A DNA stretch of 34,379 bases, taken from Cryobacterium algoritolerans (GTDB lineage Bacteria > Actinomycetota > Actinomycetes > Actinomycetales > Microbacteriaceae). The stretch is from the NCBI RefSeq assembly GCF_004402785.1, contig NZ_SOFP01000016.1, forward strand, positions 1-34,379, given 5' to 3'. Of the stretch, positions 24,063 through 31,472 are shown one piece after another (position 1 is the first letter of the stretch; every line of letters begins with the position of its first letter). Both the position numbers and the translations under genes were made by a program. The notes under the pieces were generated by a model. The model did no database searches and had not been told where the DNA came from. It worked only from the letters and a program-made list of their open reading frames with translations.

Positions 24063-24153
24063 GGACCCAGGACCCAGGCCCCAGGCCCCAGGCCCCAGGA
24101 CCCAGGACCCAGGACCCAGGACCCAGGACCCAGGACCCTGGCCCCAGGACCCG
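24063..24153. repeat. 7-bp minisatellite, 13 units, G-quadruplex-prone
   Basis: Thirteen uninterrupted heptamers: GGACCCA-type units at 24063, 24070, 24098-24132 and 24147, and GGCCCCA-type units at 24077, 24084, 24091 and 24140; the units at 24133 and 24147 end in T and G. On the minus strand this reads as runs of three or four G separated by three or four bases (GGGTCCT or GGGGCCT), a textbook quadruplex-forming pattern. It lies between the broken thioredoxin-like gene and the hydrolase-OsmC gene. Confidence 0.95.
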
Positions 24154-24211
24154 CGCGTAAGGGAGCGAGCCCTCAGCCCCCGGCCAAGGATCACCGACAG
24201 AGACGGAAGCC

Positions 24212-25498
24212 ATGAGCAGGCGGAGCGAGAGACTGGAATTCCCCGGATCGCAAGGGTCGCCACTGGCAGCGCGGCTGGACGTCCCGGACTCGATACCCCG
24301 AGCGTATGCCCTGTTCGCGCACTGCTTCACCTGCACTAAAGATGTGGTTGCGGCCGCCCGGATCTCCCGAGCCCTGACCGACTTCGGAATTGCGGTCCTT
24401 CGATTCGACTTCACGGGTCTGGGCCAGTCCGGGGGCGACTTCGCCAACACCAACTTCAGCTCCAACATTGAGGATCTTGCCCACGCCGCCGATTTTCTGC
24501 GCAAGAACTTTGCGGCACCATCGCTTCTTATCGGGCACTCGCTGGGCGGGGCTGCCGTGCTCGCCGTCACCCACCGCATCCCCGAAGTGCGGGCTGTGGC
24601 GACGATCGGGGCTCCGGCCGATCCCGACCACCTCGCCCATCTCCTACTCGAGAACCGTGCCGAGATCCAAGCCCGTGGAGAGGCTGAAGTGCAACTGGCC
24701 GGTCGCACGTTCCGCATCCGCCGGCAGTTCCTCGACGACATCGCCGCCCAACCTCAGGCCCAACGCATCCGCAACCTGGGTGCGGCCCTGCTCGTCATGC
24801 ACTCACCGGTCGATACCACCGTCGACGCGGACAACGCGCGGCGCATCTACGATTCCGCCCGGCACCCCAAGTCCTTCGTCGCACTCGACGGCGCCGACCA
24901 TCTGCTGACCAAACCCGCCGATGCCACCTTCGCGGCAGGGATGCTCGCCACCTGGGCAAGCCGCTACGCGTTCGACCCGATCCCGGAGCCGATCGTTCCC
25001 TCGCCAGCGGCAGATCCGGCCGAAGGACTGGTCGTGGTGTCCGAAAGCGGCACGGGCACCTTCGCCCAGAGCGTCTCGATCGGCCGGCACCGGCTCACCG
25101 CCGATGAGCCCGAACCGATCGGCACCGACACCGGCCCGTCACCGTATGACTTCCTCCTGGCGGGGTTGGGCGCGTGCACATCGATGACGGTGCGGATGTA
25201 CGCCGAGCGCAAGAAGTGGCCACTAAAGAAGGTCACCGTGACGCTCCGACACTCCCGAATCCACGCGCAGGACTGCGCGGACTGCGACACCGAAATCGGA
25301 CAGGTGGACCGGATCGAACGGGTCATCCGTTTCGACGGCGACCTCGACGACAGCCAGCGCCAGCGGCTGCGCGAAATCGCCGACAAGTGCCCCGTGCACC
25401 GAACCCTGCACTCAGAAGTCATCATCGACACGATCGTCTCTCCAGCCGGCGAAGGCGCGCGAGCCCCAGAGTCAGTCGTCGCGGAAGGAATCGTATGA
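24212..25498 (+). CDS. bifunctional alpha/beta hydrolase-OsmC fusion protein
   Basis: A 428-residue two-domain protein. Residues about 1-255 are an alpha/beta hydrolase with oxyanion segment AYALFAHCFTCTKD, RFDFTGLGQSGGD, nucleophile S110 in GHSLGG, acid D201 (HSPVD) and H230 (GADH). Residues about 272-425 are an OsmC/Ohr-type domain with C322 (LLAGLGACTSMTVRMYA) and C393 (DKCPVHRTL), the two cysteines used for organic hydroperoxide reduction. This fusion is a known architecture. The start ATG at 24212 is supported by the family-like beginning ERLEFPGSQGSPLAARLD. Its stop overlaps the GH15 start (ATGA at 25495), so the two proteins are made together. The substrate of the hydrolase half is unknown. 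Confidence 0.93.
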   Translation: MSRRSERLEFPGSQGSPLAARLDVPDSIPRAYALFAHCFTCTKDVVAAARISRALTDFGIAVLRFDFTGLGQSGGDFANTNFSSNIEDLAHAADFLRKNFAAPSLLIGHSLGGAAVLAVTHRIPEVRAVATIGAPADPDHLAHLLLENRAEIQARGEAEVQLAGRTFRIRRQFLDDIAAQPQAQRIRNLGAALLVMHSPVDTTVDADNARRIYDSARHPKSFVALDGADHLLTKPADATFAAGMLATWASRYAFDPIPEPIVPSPAADPAEGLVVVSESGTGTFAQSVSIGRHRLTADEPEPIGTDTGPSPYDFLLAGLGACTSMTVRMYAERKKWPLKKVTVTLRHSRIHAQDCADCDTEIGQVDRIERVIRFDGDLDDSQRQRLREIADKCPVHRTLHSEVIIDTIVSPAGEGARAPESVVAEGIV

Positions 25499-27348
25499 GT
25501 GACCTCCCGATCGCCGACCACGCGCTGCTCTCGGATCGGCACTCGGCCGCCCTGGCGACCCGGGACGGTTCGATCGTCTGGCTCTGCTTTCCCCGGTTCG
25601 ACAGCGAATCCGTGTTTGCGTCAATCCTGGACGACGATGCCGGGCACTGGTCGATCCGGCCCACCGCGCCGAGCACGTCAACCCGCTCCTACGTGGCTGG
25701 AACGATGGCCCTACAGACCACCTTCCACACCGATGAGGGCACCCTCGAACTACTCGACGCCCTCGAGCTGGGGGACGGGACCGATCCACACCGCCTCGGC
25801 GAAAACGCCCCGCATTCCCTTCTCCGCGGCGTTCGCTGCACCAGCGGTCAGGTCACCGTCGAGATGGTCTGCCGACCTCGCCCCGAATACGGGCTGGTGG
25901 TCCCGGTCTTTGCGGAGATCGATTCCGGCGTCGTCGCCACGGGCGGGTCGGGCCGGCTCACCCTGTCGCTTCCCTCCCCTGCGATGGGCCTGGGCGGGGA
26001 GATCCGGGTCCGGTTCACTCTCGAGGCGGGGCAGCACCGGTATTTTGCCCTGCAGCGCACGCGTCTCGGCGAGCCACTGCCTGGTGCCTATGGCCAGGAT
26101 GAGATCGCGGCCGGCTTGGCGGCCACGACCGCGAGTTGGCAGGAGTGGTCGGCGATCCACCAAAGCTATGACGGGCCGTGGCGGGAGCTGGTTCATCACT
26201 CGGGACGGGTGCTACAGGCGCTGAGCTACCAGCCCACCGGTGCGATCGTGGCCGCCGCCACAACCTCCCTGCCCGAGGAAATCGGCGGTGAACGCAACTG
26301 GGACTACCGCTACTCCTGGGTACGCGACGCCAGTTTCACCATGAAAGCCCTCTGGATTGCGGCCTGCCCGGACGAAGCCCACGAATTCTTCGACTTCATG
26401 ACGGCGGCCGCCGCGAACTCGCGCCCCGAGCGTCATCTGCAGGTCATGTTCGGCATCGGCGGCGAACATGACCTGTCCGAACGGTTCCTCCCGCAACTGA
26501 CCGGGTGGCGGGGGAGCGGCCCCGTGCGGGTCGGAAACGGAGCGTGGGATCAACCGCAACTCGATGTCTACGGCGAACTCCTCGACGCGGCGTTCCGGCT
26601 TCGAGGGCAACTCGGGGAAATCGAACCGGCCACGCGAACCTTCCTGATCGCCCTCGCCGACGCCGCCGCAAGCCAGTGGCAGCAGCCGGACAACGGCATC
26701 TGGGAGGTCCGTGGTGCCCCACGCCACTTCCTCTACTCGAAACTGATGTGCTGGGTGGCGCTCGACCGGGCACTCGCCATGGCCGAGCAGCTGAACGCAA
26801 CCGATCGAATCGCAAAGTGGTCGGCGACGGCCGCTCAGATTCGCGCCGCCATCCTCGCGAAGGGATGGAACGAGGAGGTCGGTGCTTTCACTCAATCCTT
26901 CGATTCGCCCGAGCTGGACGCGGCGGCACTGATGCTTCCGATCGTCGGGTTCCTCCCGGCCTCCGATCCACGTGTGCTCGCCACTGTGGACGCCATCATC
27001 GAGCGGCTCACGGACGCCCGAGGGCTGGTCTATCGGTACCAAACCGACACCGGTGTCGACGGCCTGAACGGAAACGAGGGCACCTTCCTGCTCTGCACAT
27101 TCTGGCTCGCCCATGTGCTCGCCGCCGGAGGCCGGTCCGGTGAGGCCCGAGAGGTGTTCGAGCGAGCCGTGAGCCACGTCAACGACGTCGGCCTGCTCGC
27201 CGAGGAGATTGACTCGGTGACGGGCGAACAACTGGGCAACTTTCCCCAGGCATTCAGCCACGTCGGGCTGATCAATGCCGCGTGGGCCATCGATTTGGCC
27301 GAGAGCGGCTACCCGGCCGACGAGGGAACACCAGCCGACGCCCCGTAG
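25495..27348 (+). CDS. glycoside hydrolase family 15 protein (glucoamylase/trehalase-like)
   Basis: A 617-residue cytosolic protein; no signal peptide. The N-terminal beta-sandwich (about 1-230) starts IADHALLSDRHSAALATRDG, SIVWLCFPRFDS, the usual beginning of actinobacterial GH15 proteins. The (alpha/alpha)6 barrel follows with GGERNWDYRYSWVRDASF at 264-281. Near the end LLAEEID at 567-573 and LGNFPQAFSH at 580-589 hold the usual catalytic base region. Some actinobacterial members hydrolyse trehalose, so trehalase or glucoamylase are both possible. AAGGA sits before the ATG, which overlaps the upstream stop. Coupling to an OsmC fusion suggests a stress-linked role in trehalose or glycogen turnover (inference). 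Confidence 0.93.
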   Translation: MSDLPIADHALLSDRHSAALATRDGSIVWLCFPRFDSESVFASILDDDAGHWSIRPTAPSTSTRSYVAGTMALQTTFHTDEGTLELLDALELGDGTDPHRLGENAPHSLLRGVRCTSGQVTVEMVCRPRPEYGLVVPVFAEIDSGVVATGGSGRLTLSLPSPAMGLGGEIRVRFTLEAGQHRYFALQRTRLGEPLPGAYGQDEIAAGLAATTASWQEWSAIHQSYDGPWRELVHHSGRVLQALSYQPTGAIVAAATTSLPEEIGGERNWDYRYSWVRDASFTMKALWIAACPDEAHEFFDFMTAAAANSRPERHLQVMFGIGGEHDLSERFLPQLTGWRGSGPVRVGNGAWDQPQLDVYGELLDAAFRLRGQLGEIEPATRTFLIALADAAASQWQQPDNGIWEVRGAPRHFLYSKLMCWVALDRALAMAEQLNATDRIAKWSATAAQIRAAILAKGWNEEVGAFTQSFDSPELDAAALMLPIVGFLPASDPRVLATVDAIIERLTDARGLVYRYQTDTGVDGLNGNEGTFLLCTFWLAHVLAAGGRSGEAREVFERAVSHVNDVGLLAEEIDSVTGEQLGNFPQAFSHVGLINAAWAIDLAESGYPADEGTPADAP

Positions 27349-27362
27349 CCGAGGATGTCGCT

Positions 27363-27446
27363 ATGCGTCTCAATCCCAACCCGTTCGCGAATGCGTTCCT
27401 TTTCCCCATCGTGGCCCCCCTGATCCTGGCGGCTCGTGTTTCCTGA
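27363..27446 (+). CDS. possible 27-residue hydrophobic ORF downstream of GH15
   Basis: ATG 27363, 14 bases behind the GH15 stop, opens MRLNPNPFANAFLFPIVAPL then ILAARVS and TGA. AGGA lies about seven bases upstream. It could be a tiny single-helix membrane peptide in the GH15 transcript, but length and lack of homology knowledge make it doubtful. Confidence 0.22.
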   Translation: MRLNPNPFANAFLFPIVAPLILAARVS

Positions 27447-27447
27447 G

Positions 27448-27462
27448 CTCCGTCGCACGGAG
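27448..27462. terminator. short hairpin between convergent GH15 and DUF6114 genes
   Basis: CTCCGT (27448-27453), loop CGC and ACGGAG (27457-27462) form a 6-bp stem with a 3-base loop at the only place where both converging transcripts must end. There is no T tract on either side, so termination strength is uncertain. Confidence 0.4.
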
Positions 27463-27476
27463 GGGGTGGTTCGCGG

Positions 27477-28691
27477 TCAGCCGACCGACATCGCGGCACC
27501 GGTCAACGTCGCTGTCGCGCTCGTCACGGTGAGCAGCCCGATGGTCGCGCTCGTCAGCGACGGAAGGTCGACGCCCAGCGGCGGCGGGGTCGACGGCTCG
27601 AAGCTGACCGGGGTGCCGTCAGCGAGACTCCCGGAAAGCGACGTGCAGTACATCGTCACGGGCCCGCCCAGGATTACTTTCGTCGCGTTAGTAACGGGAA
27701 TCCCTGCAGCGGGATTTGTCGAGTCGAGCGAAAAGGCGTCCAGCACGACACGGTCGGCGGTGATCTTGAGCGCCGCTCGGGTTGAGCCGTCCGCGAGCAT
27801 TAACGCCACGGTTTCGATGTAGCGCGCGCCCTCGAGGGTGACGGCTGTGCTGCGCAGCCTGGCCCCGGTGATCGCGGCAACCGGCGCCCCTTGATCGATG
27901 ACCAAGGGGGGCACTGTAGTCGGCGGAGTGACGGGCGGGGCGGCGGCCGTCGGCGCCTGGGGCGCCGGGGTTGCAGCGGGAGTGGCTGTCGGAGCTGGAG
28001 TCGGAGTCGGAGTCGGAGTGGAAGTAGGAGCCGGACTCGCCGTCGAGGCCGGTGCCGGGACAGAGGTCGGAGGCGGCGATGACACCGCCGCCGCAGGCAC
28101 AGTCGGATTCGGGGTCGTGACGCTGGAGACCGCGAAGGACGGGCCAGCGGCCAGACCGGTGGACGCCGCGCCGAGGAGCACCGCGAGGGCAACGATGGTG
28201 AGCGCGTGTCCCTGCCACCGGCGGGCAACGAGGTCGGCCAGGTCGTTCACTCCGGCGTCATCCGCGGGTTCGAGGGACTCCATGGCCGAGGTGCGTCGCG
28301 GCATCCAGGACACGGCCATGACTCCGCCGGCAACACCGAGGAGGGTTCCGATGAAGAATCCGCCGAGGTTGACGCCGACGAGTGCGTAGATCGAGAAGGC
28401 GAGCGACATGACCCCGTAGAACATGCGGTGCGCCGGCATCACGATGATGAGAACACCGAGAGTCACCAGTGCGATCGGCAGGATCATTGCCTGCATCCCC
28501 TCGATGCCTACCTGTATCCGGATGTTGCCGAGATCCAATTGCCCTGAGAAAAGCATTTCGATTCCCGAGATCACAATCAGGAGACCGCCCATGGTTGGCC
28601 GGCTCCGGTACCACCGGCCGGACCTGGAACCCACGTTCGGTCCATCCGAGCCTGCTGCGGCCGTCTTCATCCCGCGTCGAAATGTGATCAC
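27477..28691 (-). CDS. DUF6114 membrane protein with Pro/Thr stalk and extracytoplasmic domain
   Basis: A 404-residue protein. Residues about 30-130 carry four hydrophobic helices of the DUF6114 type (PTMGGLLIVISGIEMLF, LPIALVTLGVLIIVM, GVMSLAFSIYALVGV, FFIGTLLGVAGGVMAV). After a cytosolic acidic loop, a fifth helix (164-184) leads to a Pro/Thr/Ala/Ser-rich stalk at about 193-262. The C-terminal domain of about 140 residues (ITGARLRSTAVTLEGARYIE and so on) should lie outside the cell. The GTG at 28691 has AAAGGA about nine bases upstream; ATG at 28670 is an alternative. It lies downstream of the DUF6230 gene with a hairpin between, a pair conserved in actinomycetes with unknown function. The stalk DNA holds GGAGTC-like hexamer repeats, a likely source of length variation. 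Confidence 0.82.
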   Translation of the reverse strand: MITFRRGMKTAAAGSDGPNVGSRSGRWYRSRPTMGGLLIVISGIEMLFSGQLDLGNIRIQVGIEGMQAMILPIALVTLGVLIIVMPAHRMFYGVMSLAFSIYALVGVNLGGFFIGTLLGVAGGVMAVSWMPRRTSAMESLEPADDAGVNDLADLVARRWQGHALTIVALAVLLGAASTGLAAGPSFAVSSVTTPNPTVPAAAVSSPPPTSVPAPASTASPAPTSTPTPTPTPAPTATPAATPAPQAPTAAAPPVTPPTTVPPLVIDQGAPVAAITGARLRSTAVTLEGARYIETVALMLADGSTRAALKITADRVVLDAFSLDSTNPAAGIPVTNATKVILGGPVTMYCTSLSGSLADGTPVSFEPSTPPPLGVDLPSLTSATIGLLTVTSATATLTGAAMSVG

Positions 28692-28728
28692 CCGATTGAT
28701 TCCTTTACTGTGGTGGTGGAGAGCCGCA

Positions 28729-28762
28729 GGTGCCGACCCGCCAGGATGGCGTGATCGGCACC
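28729..28762 (-). promoter_or_regulatory. intercistronic hairpin between DUF6230 and DUF6114 genes
   Basis: GGTGCCGA (28729-28736) pairs with TCGGCACC (28755-28762). Inside it CGCCA (28739-28743) pairs with TGGCG (28747-28751) around a three-base loop, giving 13 base pairs with one small internal loop. There is no T tract on the minus strand, so it looks like an attenuator or mRNA 3' stabiliser for the upstream DUF6230 message rather than a full terminator. Confidence 0.75.
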
Positions 28763-28796
28763 CCGGCGAACGGAATGACTTCTTATGCGTGTCGCG

Positions 28797-29393
28797 TTAG
28801 AAACACTTTGTTCCGTTGGTGATCTGCATGTGCAGGCCGTTCAGGGCGAACGTGCCCGCCTGGGTGCTCCAAGCCGTCTGCTTGAGGCCAGTGATGGTGA
28901 TGTGGTCAGCGTCCTGGGCGAAGTCGCCCACACTGCCCTTGGCGCTGGTGTTGACCTTGGAAGCGTCGACACCGATCCGGATGTTGGTGAAGGTCGCATC
29001 ACCCTGGAGGTCCGTCATTCCGAGCTGCAGTGCGCTGGCCTGGGCGGGGTTACCCCCGCCGCCCGCCTTGATGAGCAGGCCGAGCGTGCCAAGCGGTGTC
29101 ACGCTGACGACCGACTGGCACAGATCCGTCAGTGAGGCCGAACCGATGTTCGCGATCGCGACAGGATGCATGGTCTTACCGTCAGCGGCCACGGCAACGC
29201 CCGCGTACTGCGAGAAGCCGGTCCCGTCGAGCTTGCTCGCACCGATCTGGAACTGGCTGCCCGACACCGCGAACGCGACGGGGACGGCGCCTTGTGCGAC
29301 GCCCGTCATCAGGACGCCCATGACGAGTGTGACGGGGATGACGGCGAGGGTGATTCGACCTGCCCTGGACTGCGTGAGCTTCTTGAACTTCAT
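28797..29393 (-). CDS. DUF6230 family secreted protein
   Basis: A 198-residue exported protein. A basic start (MKFKKLTQSRAGR) is followed by a hydrophobic helix ITLAVIPVTLVMGVLMTGVA and then QGAVPVAFAVSG, a signal peptide or single anchor. The mature part is beta-rich with Gly/Ala/Ser/Thr (FQIGASKLDGTGFSQYAGVA, DHITITGLKQTAWSTQAGTF) and two cysteines, one in the SLTDLCQSV segment and one at KCF near the very end, which could form a disulfide. This matches the DUF6230 family, found next to DUF6114 membrane proteins. The ATG at 29393 has a perfect GGAGG six bases upstream. A strong promoter lies about 60 bases upstream. Function unknown; probably a cell-envelope component. Confidence 0.85.
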   Translation of the reverse strand: MKFKKLTQSRAGRITLAVIPVTLVMGVLMTGVAQGAVPVAFAVSGSQFQIGASKLDGTGFSQYAGVAVAADGKTMHPVAIANIGSASLTDLCQSVVSVTPLGTLGLLIKAGGGGNPAQASALQLGMTDLQGDATFTNIRIGVDASKVNTSAKGSVGDFAQDADHITITGLKQTAWSTQAGTFALNGLHMQITNGTKCF

Positions 29394-29445
29394 GGATCCT
29401 CCTTGACACATGAGTGTGCGGGCGACTTCGGTATCGCCCTGGTGC

Positions 29446-29475
29446 AGAATATTCAAGGTATTATCGAACTGTCAA
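29446..29475 (-). promoter_or_regulatory. strong sigma-70 promoter of the DUF6230-DUF6114 operon
   Basis: On the minus strand TTGACA (29470-29475), an 18-base spacer and TATTCT (29446-29451) form a near-consensus promoter, the best one in the window, about 53 bases before the DUF6230 ATG. The consensus quality and strong Shine-Dalgarno predict an abundant product. Confidence 0.8.
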
Positions 29476-29842
29476 TAAGGATCGGGATGATTGCCGCGAA
29501 CGGGGGGTATGCGCTCTCCACGCCGCCGGGCCTCGGCTGGCGACGGTCACCCGGTCGGTCGGTGGCTCCCGCGAGTCGGAGTGGAACAACGGTGCACATT
29601 TTCCCGTCGAACAGTCGACATCTGTTGAGCGGAGGTTGGCTCGGGGCAAGTGAGCGACCGGTTGGGAACCCCTCGTTCGGGTCACGCCCGAGTTGGTCCT
29701 CCAGCTGCCCGTAATTACGCCCCCTAGTGTTGCAACCTCAGTTCCGAGTTGTACCGGTCGTCACATTCGTGGAGACCCCAGCCGGTTGACGTGGTCGTCC
29801 GCTGAACGGCTGCGTCTGTGCCGTGATGAGGAAAGAAGACCC
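29476..29842. other. non-coding leader of the amino-acid permease
   Basis: No convincing gene. It holds AACAG-N7-CTGTT (29610-29626) overlapping GTCGA-N4-TCGAC (29606-29619), possible regulator sites for the permease. A GAGGAAAGAAG purine tract directly before 29843 is its ribosome-binding region. A TTGACG near 29786 may be a -35, but no good -10 follows. Confidence 0.4.
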
Positions 29843-31360
29843 ATGCCTGATCAGAACGACGCGGTTAGCGTAAGCGCGCACACCGGGGCCACGAGGCACA
29901 CTGGATCGGAAACGACCACGACAAGTGCCACGGCCCCGCACCTCGACCCCCCGCTCGCGCGGTCGCTCAGCCGCCGCCACATTCAGATGCTCGCTATCGG
30001 CGGAACCATCGGCACCGGCCTGTTCATGGGGGCAGGCAAGACGATCTCCCTTGCTGGTCCGGCCGTCATCTTCGTCTACACGATCATCGGCTTCATGCTC
30101 TTCTTCGTGATGCGAGCGATGGGCGAGATCCTGCTCTCCAACCTCAACTACAAGTCCTTCAGCGACTTCGCCGGCGACCTGCTTGGGCCGTGGGCAAGCT
30201 TCTTCACCGGTTGGTCATACTGGGCCTTCTGGGTCGTCACCGGGGTAGCCGACATTGTGGCGATCTCCGGCTACGTCAACGTCCTGGCTCCGGGCACGCC
30301 GCTGTGGATCCCCGCGCTGCTCACGCCCGTCGTCCTGATCCTGCTCAACCTGCCGAGCGTGAAGGCCTTCGGCGAGGCCGAGTTCTGGTTCGCCCTGGTC
30401 AAGGTGCTCGCCATCCTCGCCCTCATTGTCACCGGCGTTGTGATGATCGCCACCCACTTCACGTCGCCCTCCGGCGCCGTCGCCGGCCTGGAGAACATCT
30501 GGAATGACGGTGGGATGTTCCCCCACGGCGCAGCGGGCTTCGTGCTCGGCTTCCAGATCGCCATTTTTGCCTTCGCGGGCATCGAGCTCGTAGGCACCGC
30601 GGCCGCCGAGACGAAGGATCCCGAGAAGAACCTGCCCCGTGCCATCAACACCATCCCGGTGCGGCTGCTCCTTTTCTATGTGGGCGCACTGGTGATCATC
30701 ATGGCCGTCAACCCCTGGCGCACGATCGACCCCGGCAGCAGCCCGTTCATCGGCATGTTCACCCTGGCCGGCCTGGGCGTCGCAGCCATCGTCATCAACC
30801 TGGTCGTGCTCACCTCCGCTGCGTCCAGCGCCAACTCGGGTATCTACTCGACCTCGCGCATGGTCTACGGCCTGGCCCAGGACGGCAACGCCCCGCGGTC
30901 CTTCGGCAGGCTCAGCAGCCGCAGGGTGCCCCAGAACGCCCTGCTGTTCTCCTGCATCTTCCTGCTCGCCGGAGTGGTGCTGCTGTACACGGGCGATTCG
31001 TTCATGGGCGCCTTCACGTTCGTCACCTCGGTCGCTTCCGTGCTGACCATGTTCGTCTGGTCCATCATCATGGTCAGCTATCTCGCGTTCCTCCGGCGGC
31101 GTCCTCACCTGCACGCCGCGTCGAAGTACCGGATGCCCGGTGCCCGGTTCATGCCCTGGGTCGTGCTGGCATTCTTCGCCTTCATGCTCTGGGCACTCGG
31201 CCAGGCCGATGACACGCGCCTGGCACTCATCGTCGCCCCGATCTGGTTCCTCGCGCTCGGCATCGCCTGGTACGTGAACCGCAGGGCCCCTCTGCAGCAG
31301 GCTCGGGTCGAGGAGTGGAAGGCCGAGGCGCGCGCGGAGAAGGCCGCCCTCGTTCGCTAG
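29843..31360 (+). CDS. amino acid permease, AAT family (CycA-like)
   Basis: A 505-residue inner-membrane transporter with twelve expected helices. After a 45-residue Thr/Ala-rich cytosolic tail comes the AAT-family signature LSRRHIQMLAIGGTIGTGLF, then MGAGKTISLAGPAVIFVY. Other hallmarks are GEAEFWFALVKVLAILALIV, FAFAGIELVGTAAAETKDPE and SAASSANSGIYSTSRMVYGL. The family imports amino acids with protons. Similarity in these motifs to the D-serine/D-alanine/glycine transporter, plus the nearby alanine dehydrogenase and AdeR-like regulator, point to alanine, glycine or serine as substrate. The ATG at 29843 is taken because GAGGAAAG precedes it; the open frame back to 29693 looks non-coding. Confidence 0.92.
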   Translation: MPDQNDAVSVSAHTGATRHTGSETTTTSATAPHLDPPLARSLSRRHIQMLAIGGTIGTGLFMGAGKTISLAGPAVIFVYTIIGFMLFFVMRAMGEILLSNLNYKSFSDFAGDLLGPWASFFTGWSYWAFWVVTGVADIVAISGYVNVLAPGTPLWIPALLTPVVLILLNLPSVKAFGEAEFWFALVKVLAILALIVTGVVMIATHFTSPSGAVAGLENIWNDGGMFPHGAAGFVLGFQIAIFAFAGIELVGTAAAETKDPEKNLPRAINTIPVRLLLFYVGALVIIMAVNPWRTIDPGSSPFIGMFTLAGLGVAAIVINLVVLTSAASSANSGIYSTSRMVYGLAQDGNAPRSFGRLSSRRVPQNALLFSCIFLLAGVVLLYTGDSFMGAFTFVTSVASVLTMFVWSIIMVSYLAFLRRRPHLHAASKYRMPGARFMPWVVLAFFAFMLWALGQADDTRLALIVAPIWFLALGIAWYVNRRAPLQQARVEEWKAEARAEKAALVR

Positions 31361-31405
31361 CCCAGCCGCCGACCACGCGGCCTCTCTCCGCCGGCCCCTC
31401 CCAGG

Positions 31406-31472
31406 CAGATCAGGGGCCGGCGGCCCGCGTCAGATCCGGGGTCGGCGGCCCGCGTCAGATCCGGGGTCGGCG
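31406..31472. repeat. 25-bp tandem repeat, 2.7 copies, across the AdeR-like gene stop
   Basis: Units beginning CAGAT start at 31406, 31431 and 31456 with exact 25-base spacing (CAGATCCGGGGTCGGCGGCC and the five bases CGCGT); the first copy has two changes. The regulator stop codon (TCA, 31455-31457) lies at the junction of the last two units, between the convergent permease and regulator genes. Confidence 0.93.

Noticed and set aside
24010..24339. A repetitive PGPRTQD protein encoded by the 7-bp array
   Set aside because: Any heptamer array gives such a periodic peptide in every frame on both strands. The frames overlap the real hydrolase-OsmC start and have no ribosome-binding site.
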